From NCBI GenBank assembly GCA_905233805.1, contig CAJOER010000028.1:9908-25845 (forward strand): a stretch of DNA of 15,938 nucleotides, written 5' to 3'. The stretch comes from an uncultured Eubacterium sp. Lineage in GTDB: Bacteria; Bacillota; Clostridia; Oscillospirales; Acutalibacteraceae. Of this stretch, positions 1 through 6,108 are shown piece after piece. Each line of letters begins with the position of its first letter. Positions within the stretch are counted from its first letter, which is position 1. The notes under the pieces were generated by a model. That model saw nothing but the letters and a program-made list of their open reading frames with translations. It was not told the origin of the DNA and ran no database searches. A program made the position numbers and the translations under genes.

Positions 1-456
1 CGAGTCGGGATTTCTCTCATCATCGGGCTTTGAGCGGTTATAGCCGGTAATTTCAAAATGAAGAGTTTCATTTTCATTAATATAGGGTGAAAGTAAAACG
101 CGCTCTCTGTTCGGGTCGATTCCGCCGACGTATTTTCCGTTGATTTTTATGCACATCTCCGCCGCGGTTTTCAGTACGAACCATATTTCTTTACCTTTAT
201 ACTCGGAAGGAATATCAAAATCCGTCTTAATAAACACCGTGCCGTCGGGAGTAAAATACATATCGCCTTTTTTCAGTTCGCGGTAATCCTCTGAATAGTA
301 TTCATACTCATTTTCCGCAACCTGACGGGCATCGCGAATAAAGAGATTATCAATCTCCTGCATATTATCGTATACGTATTTTTTAAGCCAGCCGAAACGG
401 AGTTTTGTCCACTCGTCAATTCGCATTGAACGGCGTTCAACCTTAATATGAGCCAT
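1..456 (-). CDS. Probable GH38 alpha-mannosidase, N-terminal part (runs off left edge)
   Basis: This is a partial gene; 152 codons are visible from an ATG at 456 and the frame is open to the window edge. The ATG follows an AGGAGG site that lies inside the last codons of the upstream NifU-type gene, whose stop is only 2 nt away, so the two are probably translationally coupled. The first ~65 residues are charged and helical (MAHIKVERR...). From about residue 70 there is a beta-rich stretch containing a KINGKYVGGIDPNRERVLL segment. This matches the N-terminal beta domain of bacterial GH38 alpha-mannosidases, where a 'vdG.p..G.D.nh.ev.l' pattern precedes the catalytic barrel. The catalytic domain is outside the window, so the family call rests on this one domain. 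If correct, it is a cytoplasmic exo-enzyme removing alpha-mannosyl residues from imported glycans. An alternative is another large glycosidase with a similar jelly-roll domain. Confidence 0.6.
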   Translation of the reverse strand, partial: MAHIKVERRSMRIDEWTKLRFGWLKKYVYDNMQEIDNLFIRDARQVAENEYEYYSEDYRELKKGDMYFTPDGTVFIKTDFDIPSEYKGKEIWFVLKTAAEMCIKINGKYVGGIDPNRERVLLSPYINENETLHFEITGYNRSKPDDERNPDS

Positions 457-458
457 AA

Positions 459-698
459 TTACACCTCCTGAAAATAAGGCCTTTTGCGTATAGCGTTAAC
501 CTTAACTTTTTTATTCAGGTCGGACTTAATCTGTTCTTCAATCCAGGCAATACAGCGGTGCAGTATCAGGCATTTTGAGCACTCTCCTCTGAAAACGAGA
601 GTAACCTCGTCGCCGTCTACCGACTGAACTTCAACCCAGCCGCCGTCGCCTTGTAATTTAGGCTGAATAACGTTTTCAATATAATCCTTAACAGTCAT
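459..698 (-). CDS. NifU C-terminal-domain-like CxxC protein
   Basis: This 79-residue protein corresponds to a single NifU C-terminal (Nfu-type) domain. It has the helix and GDGGWVEV segment at residues 17-24, followed by a beta strand and GECSKC at 38-43, giving the CxxC pair Cys40/Cys43; a third cysteine, Cys49, follows. In the Nfu family the CxxC of two subunits holds a transferable 4Fe-4S cluster, so an iron-sulphur scaffold or carrier role is the family expectation. The region after the CxxC (LILHRCIAWIEE) departs from the usual 'CPSS.mTLk.GIE' and the tail ends in a basic-aromatic RKRPYF segment. It lies 11 nt after pgcA and 2 nt before the glycosidase gene, so it is a middle operon gene rather than part of an isc/suf cluster. 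Its actual client is unknown. Start ATG is preceded by AAAGGATG. Confidence 0.72.
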   Translation of the reverse strand: MTVKDYIENVIQPKLQGDGGWVEVQSVDGDEVTLVFRGECSKCLILHRCIAWIEEQIKSDLNKKVKVNAIRKRPYFQEV

Positions 699-709
699 AA
701 AGCATCCTT

Positions 710-2353
710 TCAGGCGTTAATTATACCGCCCATAATATCACGTACTTTATCAAGCTTATTCTGCGCACTCTTTTTATCGGAATCTACTATTGAATAATAA
801 ACTTTTATCTTCGGTTCGGTGCCGCTCGGGCGTACCGCAATCCAGGAGCCGTCGTCAAATATATATTTGAGCACGTTTTCCTTTGGTAAATCACCGATTC
901 CGTTTTTATAGTCAATTACCTCTTTAACGCCGTAAAACAGAGTATCGCCCTTTTCTCTGAACGTTACCATAAGGGACTGTATCTTTTCGGCGCCGTCCTT
1001 GCCTTTTAAGACGAAGCTGTCAAGAAAGTCAAGGTAATAGCCGTATTCGTCATAAATCTCATTTAAACCGTCAACAAGCGTTTTTCCCTGATTCTTATAC
1101 CAGGCCGCCATCTGGCAGATAAGCATTGAGGATACGACGGCGTCTTTATCTCTCGCGTGTGTTCCGACAAGATAGCCATAGCTTTCCTCATAACCGATAA
1201 CGAACTCGCGGCCGTCTTTTTCAAAGGCGTTGATTTTATCGCCTATATACTTAAACCCGGTCAGAGTTTCTTCAACTTTTACGCCGTATTTTCTTCCTAT
1301 ATTAGCACCGAGTTCCGACGTTACGATAGTTTTTACAAGCGTGGATTTTTCGTTTAGCTGCGCTTTTTTCATTTCACAGATAAACTTAACAAGGAGCGCC
1401 CCCGTCTGATTTCCTGTAAACAAAACGAAGTCGCTGCCGTCTTTAACGGCAATACCGACTCTGTCACAGTCAGGATCGGTTCCGAGAACAATATCGGCAT
1501 CAATCTCCTTTGCTTTTTCGATAGCAAGAGTGAGTGCCGCCCTGTCCTCGGGATTCGGGGATTTAACCGTCGGGAAGTTGCCGTCGGGGTTTCTCTGCGA
1601 GTCAAGGACAGTCACGTCCATATTTTTAAGCGTTTCACATACGGGAACAAGCCCCGTACCGTGAAGAGGCGTATATACGATTTTTAAATCGGATTTTTCT
1701 TCAAAAACGCTCTGCTTTTTAACAGCTTTGATAAACTCATTAAGCTCATTTTCATATATGCCGGTTATCTTCTTTTCAGAAACATAGTATTCGGCGCTCT
1801 CAACATTTTTATAAACCGAGGTATAATCCGTAATCTTATTTATAAACGAAATTGCATTATTAGCGTCGTCGGTACAAAGCTGACAGCCCGTGGAATCATA
1901 AACCTTATAGCCGTTATATTCCTTAGGGTTGTGCGACGCGGTAATCATAACGCCCGCGTTGCATCCGAGGAGTCTTGTTGTAAAAGACAAAACGGGTACG
2001 GGAACAATCCTGGTGTATGCATAAACCTTAATATCATTTGCAGCGAAAACACGTGCCGCGTCCCAAAGGAACTCGTTAGAATTAAGCCTTGAATCACAGG
2101 CAATACAGACTTTTATTTTCCCGCCGTTATTCGCTTTGAGATAATCGGCGAATCCCTTTGTTGCCTTGCCCACGGTGTAAGAGTTCATACGGTTAGTACC
2201 CGCGCCCATAATTCCACGAAGTCCGCCTGTACCGAAGGCTAAGTCTTTATAAAATCTGTCCTCTATTTCTTTTTCGTCTTTTATGCTTTCAAGCTCGGCT
2301 TTTGTTTTCTCGTCAAACCCGAGCCACACGTTATACTTATCTCTGTAATCCAC
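710..2353 (-). CDS. pgcA: Alpha-phosphoglucomutase / phosphomannomutase
   Basis: This is a full-length (547 aa) alpha-D-phosphohexomutase that interconverts glucose-1-phosphate and glucose-6-phosphate (often also mannose phosphates) in the cytoplasm. All four family loops are present: FGTGGLRG at 40-47, the phosphoserine loop TASHNP at 138-143 with catalytic Ser140, the Mg-binding loop GTDPDCDR at 291-298 (Asp293, Asp295, Asp297), the sugar loop EESYG at 389-393, and the phosphate loop RPSGTEP at 508-514. The length matches the larger Firmicute PgcA/YhxB type rather than the ~450-residue GlmM type. The start is GTG (2351-2353), chosen because GGAGG lies just upstream and no in-frame ATG is better placed. 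It is the first gene of the operon with the NifU-type protein and the probable alpha-mannosidase, which suits a role in routing liberated hexoses. Confidence 0.93.
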   Translation of the reverse strand: MDYRDKYNVWLGFDEKTKAELESIKDEKEIEDRFYKDLAFGTGGLRGIMGAGTNRMNSYTVGKATKGFADYLKANNGGKIKVCIACDSRLNSNEFLWDAARVFAANDIKVYAYTRIVPVPVLSFTTRLLGCNAGVMITASHNPKEYNGYKVYDSTGCQLCTDDANNAISFINKITDYTSVYKNVESAEYYVSEKKITGIYENELNEFIKAVKKQSVFEEKSDLKIVYTPLHGTGLVPVCETLKNMDVTVLDSQRNPDGNFPTVKSPNPEDRAALTLAIEKAKEIDADIVLGTDPDCDRVGIAVKDGSDFVLFTGNQTGALLVKFICEMKKAQLNEKSTLVKTIVTSELGANIGRKYGVKVEETLTGFKYIGDKINAFEKDGREFVIGYEESYGYLVGTHARDKDAVVSSMLICQMAAWYKNQGKTLVDGLNEIYDEYGYYLDFLDSFVLKGKDGAEKIQSLMVTFREKGDTLFYGVKEVIDYKNGIGDLPKENVLKYIFDDGSWIAVRPSGTEPKIKVYYSIVDSDKKSAQNKLDKVRDIMGGIINA

Positions 2354-2373
2354 GGCGCACCTCCATTTTAAGT

Positions 2374-2402
2374 ATTATAGCATATCAATTTTTATAATAC
2401 AA
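2374..2402 (-). promoter_or_regulatory. Sigma-A promoter of the pgcA operon
   Basis: On the minus strand TTGTAT (2397-2402) and TATAAT (2374-2379) are separated by 17 nt. A TG one base upstream of the -10 makes it an extended -10 promoter. It lies just after the transporter terminator and about 20 nt before the pgcA start, leaving a short leader. Confidence 0.8.
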
Positions 2403-2407
2403 TAAAA

Positions 2408-2425
2408 GGGCAGATTTTCTGCCCT
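2408..2425 (-). terminator. Intrinsic terminator of the transporter gene
   Basis: A 7-bp stem GGGCAGA/TCTGCCC with a short TTTT/AAAA-type loop is followed on the minus strand by TTTTATT. It starts about 10 nt after the transporter stop codon and isolates that gene from the pgcA promoter directly downstream. Confidence 0.85.
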
Positions 2426-2433
2426 TAAATCAT

Positions 2434-4797
2434 TTATTTATTTTTCTTTTTGTTCTTTCTTTGAAGAAGTTCGTTTTCTTCCTGCTGTCTTCTGAGTTCT
2501 GCCTCTCTTTCTTTTTCAGCTTCCTCAGCCTCAGCTGCTGCCTTCGCCTCGTCGTATTTTGCGGCAATCTCGTCAAGACGGCTGTAATTTTCAGCCTGCT
2601 TTAAGAGTTTTTCAGCGTCGTTATACGGCTTAGCGGCACGGTTGAACTTAGCAAATTCATCCATTAACGCCTTTGCTTCCTTCTGAACTTCCTTCTTCTC
2701 GTTAACAAGCGACTTTGCCTTAGCCTTATCTCCCGCCTGATTTGCGGTGTAAATCTCTTCGTCAAGTTCGTCTTCTTTGTCGAAGAGTGCAGTAAGTGCG
2801 TTCATATCGGGCTTAACAAATGCGTTAACCGAACCGTAATATTTGTCATAAGCGCGCTTTGCGGAAAGCTTGCTTTTAGCAAATTCAATTCTGAATGAAC
2901 GGAATTCCCTTTCTTCCTCGGTTGACTTGGGAAGCGCTTTAGCTTCGGAAACCTCGGCAGAAACGGATTTAAGGTTGATTTCATTAATGAAGTCAAGGCC
3001 CTTCGAATAAATATCGTTATATACTTCGAGTTTATGACGGCCGAGGTCGGAGTCAAACTTGTCAAGCTCCTTACATACGAACTTGGAAATATCAATGTTT
3101 TCGTCAAATTCAACGTCAGCTTTATACGCCTTTTTAGCCTCTTTGCGCTCGCTCTTTGGAGCGTTGCGGTAAACGTCTTTTTTAGTATTCTTAGGCTCGG
3201 CAACAGCCATTTCTCTTGCATTTTCCACAAGGTCAATTGCTTCAACGAGCTGTCTGTTCTTTAACGCGCCGTTTGCGTAGTCCTCAAAGAGAGCGCGAAC
3301 CTGAAGAACGCGGATAACGCTCTTCTGCTTCTTCTCATCAAAGTCGTAGAAGAAATACGGTACAACATTGAGGAAAGCGCCGACCGCCGACATAATGATT
3401 AGCGCGGGGAGGAATTTATAAAGCAGGTCGGGCTGACCCGTTTCAATATCAAGAATATCGAACGGCTTTTCAAATCCGTTGCCCTCGAAAATACCGAATT
3501 TTTCCTGAATAGCGGGAAGTACGACAGAAGTTGCGAGGGTTACGATGTTACCGATAGTCGCAACGGCAGCGAACATACCGTCGATACGCTCGCCGGATTT
3601 ATACTGCTGGAAGTCCCTGATATCCGCCTGGATAGCGGGGGTTGTAATCTGCTCGACAGAACCGAACAGGTAGTTTAACCATACGCAGAATACGAGCCAC
3701 CAGAAGCTGCGTACGTTTATAATCATAAGCATAATGCACACTACGTTCATAAGGTTAACGCCGACGAGTACCTTTTTCTTGCCGAAACGTCTTACAAAGA
3801 ACGGCGCAAAAAGCATACCCCAAAGGGAGGCGTTACCTATGAGAGTCCACGCAACGGCATACTGATTTCCGCTTGCCGTATGGCCGTAGCTCTGGTTATA
3901 AAGAAGAATATTTGAGTATGCGAGTTCAAGGAACCCGAGCCAGCCTGCAAGCGCGATAATCCAGAAATACTTATTCTTAGCAACCTCTTTAAGCGCGTCA
4001 ACGAAACGAATCTGGATTGTATGCGTTTTAGCCTGAACGATTTTTTCCTTAGTATTAGCCCATACAACGATTGTAAGGCCGATACCCAAAACCGCATAGA
4101 TAGGATATGTAATTCTGTAAACGATAAGATTAGTCTGGTCATTATTTGCAAAATACTGCGCAATAACGGGGTTGAGTATATTCATAATTGACGGAGCAAG
4201 AGAATATACAACTGCCTTTACCGCGAGAACGTCGGTTCTCTCCTGAGTATTCGGCGAAAGAACGTGAATAAGGTTTTCATACGCGTCGCGGAAGAAATTA
4301 AAGAAGAAATGGAGCAAAAGGTTACATATGAATACAACTATAACCTTTATCCAGTAGCCCTTATCGTAGCCGAGAACCTTGCCCGGGAACATTGAGTACA
4401 TCTGCTGATACGGGAACCAGACGTAAACAAGCGCAATAATCGCAGTCGGAATACCCATTGAAAGCAGATAGGGCCTGTATTTACCGCCCTTTCCTCGTGT
4501 ATTATCTATCATATTAGCCCTGATTCCCGTCAGCGGGATATTAAGAAGGGTTGCGATAAGATAGATAATATAAGTGTGCGTAGGACCTACGCCGATTGCA
4601 GTACTTACAATAATATTTGTTGTACTTACAATAAGCGTTGAGCCGAGCTGAATAATGAAATATGCGCCGATACCGCCGAAGGCGTAAGCCGCAATTTCCT
4701 TATAAGGCATATACTTACCCCTTGCCGGCTCTTTCCAGTTATAACGGACGTTATTTACTATGCCCGTTACCTTTTGTTTCAAAGAAACGTCAGACAT
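2434..4797 (-). CDS. GPH/MelB-like MFS transporter with long C-terminal cytoplasmic tail
   Basis: This is a membrane sugar (cation symport) transporter of the major facilitator superfamily. Residue numbers here count from the first possible ATG at 4803. Hydrophobic segments typical of 12 membrane helices occupy about residues 38-485. The GPH/MelB-type loop IDNTRGKGGKYRP lies at 99-111 and a second family-like segment GERIDGMFAAVATIGN at 404-419. The fold ends near YFFYDFDEKKQ (484-493). About 290 further residues form a soluble, strongly charged, Lys/Glu/Ala-rich, predicted helical tail that ends in a basic KNKKKNK; ordinary GPH proteins are 450-500 residues. The ATG at 4797 is preferred because AAGGGGAG ends directly against the ATG at 4803 but sits 6 nt from the one at 4797. 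The gene is monocistronic. Substrate is unknown; a glycoside is likely given the neighbouring glycosidase and phosphoglucomutase. Confidence 0.82.
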   Translation of the reverse strand: MSDVSLKQKVTGIVNNVRYNWKEPARGKYMPYKEIAAYAFGGIGAYFIIQLGSTLIVSTTNIIVSTAIGVGPTHTYIIYLIATLLNIPLTGIRANMIDNTRGKGGKYRPYLLSMGIPTAIIALVYVWFPYQQMYSMFPGKVLGYDKGYWIKVIVVFICNLLLHFFFNFFRDAYENLIHVLSPNTQERTDVLAVKAVVYSLAPSIMNILNPVIAQYFANNDQTNLIVYRITYPIYAVLGIGLTIVVWANTKEKIVQAKTHTIQIRFVDALKEVAKNKYFWIIALAGWLGFLELAYSNILLYNQSYGHTASGNQYAVAWTLIGNASLWGMLFAPFFVRRFGKKKVLVGVNLMNVVCIMLMIINVRSFWWLVFCVWLNYLFGSVEQITTPAIQADIRDFQQYKSGERIDGMFAAVATIGNIVTLATSVVLPAIQEKFGIFEGNGFEKPFDILDIETGQPDLLYKFLPALIIMSAVGAFLNVVPYFFYDFDEKKQKSVIRVLQVRALFEDYANGALKNRQLVEAIDLVENAREMAVAEPKNTKKDVYRNAPKSERKEAKKAYKADVEFDENIDISKFVCKELDKFDSDLGRHKLEVYNDIYSKGLDFINEINLKSVSAEVSEAKALPKSTEEEREFRSFRIEFAKSKLSAKRAYDKYYGSVNAFVKPDMNALTALFDKEDELDEEIYTANQAGDKAKAKSLVNEKKEVQKEAKALMDEFAKFNRAAKPYNDAEKLLKQAENYSRLDEIAAKYDEAKAAAEAEEAEKEREAELRRQQEENELLQRKNKKKNK

Positions 4798-4803
4798 TTC
4801 CAT

Positions 4804-4811
4804 CTCCCCTT
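4804..4811 (-). promoter_or_regulatory. Ribosome binding site that decides the transporter start
   Basis: AAGGGGAG on the minus strand abuts the ATG at 4801-4803 with no spacer, but is 6 nt from the next in-frame ATG at 4795-4797. Normal spacing favours the second ATG. Confidence 0.65.
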
Positions 4812-4827
4812 AAATGTTTATAAGCAA

Positions 4828-4857
4828 ATTATAGCATATTAATATATATAAATGCAA
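4828..4857 (-). promoter_or_regulatory. Sigma-A promoter of the transporter gene
   Basis: TTGCAT (4852-4857) and TATAAT (4828-4833) are separated by 18 nt on the minus strand, with an extended -10 TG. The 12 bp around the -10 (ATATGCTATAAT) are identical to the pgcA promoter. It begins just after the terminator of the upstream small-ORF unit. Confidence 0.72.
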
Positions 4858-4862
4858 GAAAT

Positions 4863-4900
4863 AAAAAAGCTGAGTTTCAACATCGGTTTAAACTCAGCTT
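4863..4900 (-). terminator. Intrinsic terminator of the small-ORF unit
   Basis: A 9-bp stem (4869-4877 with 4890-4898), extendable by two A-T pairs, closes a 12-nt loop and is followed on the minus strand by six T. It lies about 35 nt after the stop codon of the 28-residue ORF and before the transporter promoter. Confidence 0.85.
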
Positions 4901-4933
4901 CGCTACTTTTCTTTAATTTTAATTATGTCAGTC

Positions 4934-5020
4934 TTATTTCTCATTTTTTCTTACGCAATCAACGTAAGCAGGGTCAGACATAGCTAAAATCTTTGCACAT
5001 TTAATAAGTAAATTCATCAT
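4934..5020 (-). CDS. Small 28-residue protein of unknown function
   Basis: A short ORF starts at ATG 5018-5020 and ends with TAA. It begins MMNLLIKCAKIL and ends AYVDCVRKNEK, with two cysteines (Cys8, Cys22), a hydrophobic amphipathic first half and a polar basic end. I do not recognise the family. It is taken as a real gene because it has a full set of signals of its own: a TTGACT-16 nt-TATAAT promoter, a 5' hairpin, AAAGGAGG 10 nt before the ATG, and a strong terminator. These give a transcript of about 200 nt whose only reading frame of note is this one. A second ATG directly follows the first, so the product may be 27 residues. It has no export signal of the usual length and no AgrD or SCIFF pattern. 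Alternatives are a leader peptide, or a small RNA with an incidental ORF; the strong ribosome site argues for translation. Confidence 0.6.
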   Translation of the reverse strand: MMNLLIKCAKILAMSDPAYVDCVRKNEK

Positions 5021-5030
5021 AATTACGTGT

Positions 5031-5038
5031 CCTCCTTT
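5031..5038 (-). promoter_or_regulatory. Strong ribosome binding site of the small ORF
   Basis: AAAGGAGG on the minus strand is complementary to the 16S rRNA 3' end over eight bases and lies 10 nt before the ATG at 5020. It is the main evidence that the 28-codon ORF is translated. Confidence 0.75.
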
Positions 5039-5047
5039 GCAATATTT

Positions 5048-5067
5048 ACACACCCCTTTTGATGTGT
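5048..5067 (-). other. 5'-terminal RNA hairpin in the small-ORF leader
   Basis: On the minus strand ACACATC (5061-5067) can pair with GGTGTGT (5048-5054) over seven base pairs, one of them a G-U pair, around a 6-nt loop. The predicted transcription start is at about 5067-5069, so the stem would occupy the extreme 5' end of the mRNA. By analogy with known 5' stabilisers this could protect the transcript, or it could be a regulatory site. Confidence 0.5.
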
Positions 5068-5074
5068 TTACTGC

Positions 5075-5102
5075 ATTATAGTCTTTTGCAAAGGAAAGTC
5101 AA
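5075..5102 (-). promoter_or_regulatory. Strong sigma-A promoter of the small-ORF unit
   Basis: TTGACT (5097-5102) and TATAAT (5075-5080) are separated by 16 nt on the minus strand. The DNA upstream of the -35 is almost pure A+T for about 50 bp, resembling an UP element. A 6+1+6 palindrome adjoins the -35. Confidence 0.82.
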
Positions 5103-5103
5103 G

Positions 5104-5116
5104 AATTGTTACAATT
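5104..5116. promoter_or_regulatory. Palindrome next to the -35 box, possible operator
   Basis: AATTGT and ACAATT arms of 6 bp flank a single T, one base upstream of the TTGACT -35 box of the small-ORF promoter. The position suits an activator or repressor site, but in such A+T-rich DNA it may be chance. Confidence 0.35.
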
Positions 5117-5187
5117 AGTTTATAATTAATTTATATTTGTTTTTGTGCAACATATATAATTATCGATATGATATTTTGAAAACGAAA

Positions 5188-5202
5188 GCACATTTATAGT
5201 GC
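5188..5202 (-). terminator. Weak possible terminator of the MIF-Sir2-lipoprotein operon
   Basis: GCAC...GTGC arms of four base pairs overlap the end of the lipoprotein gene and are followed on the minus strand by TTTCGTTTTC. The stem is short and no better terminator was seen between 5103 and 5193; that stretch is otherwise featureless A+T-rich DNA. Confidence 0.25.
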
Positions 5203-6108
5203 AACTTCTACAACTTTGCCTGATTTAATCGTAACTAATAGCTTTGCACCGTCAAGTTCCCATTTATCGCATTTTCTGCATATATCGAACTTTAAATCTG
5301 ACGCATCGGGCGCGCCGGACTGACTTGTATATTTCAAATCTTTCAGCCCTTCGTTACGAACATCCTCGCTTGTCATACCGAAGTACTTAAGCTTCTCTCC
5401 CCCGTTATCATAATACTCGCTGAGAATATCAAAATAATAGAGATTATTATCAAGTACTGCGCCTGCAAGTCCCCATCCTGCGCCGATGGCGTCGGATGAA
5501 AGAATATGATAAGCGGGAATATCGTTATATCTCAGCATATATTCAAAATACTGACTGTACGAAAATGAAGAACCGTATCCCGAAAGAATTGTATCAAGAC
5601 AGCTGACAGTTTCATCAATGCCGGTTTTATCGGTATTGAGCGTAACGGAAGACGCAATATAGTTATAAAGCTTTATGGCGTAAACGGTCTTGTTCGTCGA
5701 GCCCTCGCTGCATTTTTTATATGTTTCTTTCACCGTATTAATAAACTGTTCTGTTTTAGCATTATGCTCGCTCTCGTTGTATTTGTATACAATGTCAACG
5801 CCCGATTCGTCGTCGTTAACGGTTAAATCCTTAACGAGAGCCGAAAGCGGGAACGAAGTATAGAAAAGCTGTAACACATTATCAAGAAGACCGGTATTCA
5901 TTCTCAGCTCAGAGCTGTAATCCATAACGCTCTGGCAAAGCTTTTCATATGCGTTTACCGCGCTTTCGTCATAACTTGAATAAGCGGCGTCATATGTAAA
6001 TTTAAGCTGTTCTTCCTCTTTTTCAGTTTCCTCTTTCTTCTGAGCAGTACAGGCACAAAAAGATAGAACGAGTACAAAACAAAGGAGTATGCTGAATAGT
6101 TTTTTCAT
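5194..6108 (-). CDS. Lipoprotein with degenerate transglutaminase-like domain
   Basis: This 304-residue protein is probably anchored in the outer face of the cell membrane. The N-terminus (MKKLFSILLCFVLVLSF) is a signal peptide followed by CAC; Cys20, with Ala at -1, is the likely lipidated residue. A charged Lys/Glu linker follows (23-35). Residues ~145-250 resemble a transglutaminase-like (papain-fold) domain: a helix IKLYNYIASSV, then GYGSSFSYSQYF (177-188) where the family has 'G.GvC.gYa', then GAGWGLAGAVLDN (209-221) where it has 'gHaWn.v.ldg', then YYFDI with Asp227. By this alignment the catalytic Cys is Ser181 and the catalytic His is Ala210, while the Asp remains, so the domain is probably non-catalytic. 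A Cys-rich CRKCDKW segment lies at 277-283. Its ATG overlaps the stop of the Sir2 gene (TAATG), indicating translational coupling. Function is unknown; binding peptide or cell-wall material is a guess. Confidence 0.72.
   Translation of the reverse strand: MKKLFSILLCFVLVLSFCACTAQKKEETEKEEEQLKFTYDAAYSSYDESAVNAYEKLCQSVMDYSSELRMNTGLLDNVLQLFYTSFPLSALVKDLTVNDDESGVDIVYKYNESEHNAKTEQFINTVKETYKKCSEGSTNKTVYAIKLYNYIASSVTLNTDKTGIDETVSCLDTILSGYGSSFSYSQYFEYMLRYNDIPAYHILSSDAIGAGWGLAGAVLDNNLYYFDILSEYYDNGGEKLKYFGMTSEDVRNEGLKDLKYTSQSGAPDASDLKFDICRKCDKWELDGAKLLVTIKSGKVVEVAL

Noticed and set aside
2802..3245. Minus-strand ORF of 147 codons inside the transporter tail
   Set aside because: It is an alternate frame of the Lys/Glu-rich coding region and has no start signals of its own.
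4865..5069. 6S RNA, SRP RNA or riboswitch in the 4.9-5.1 kb gap
   Set aside because: The length would suit a small RNA, but no long imperfect rod, SRP-type loop or known aptamer core is visible, and a strong ribosome site with an ORF explains the unit better.
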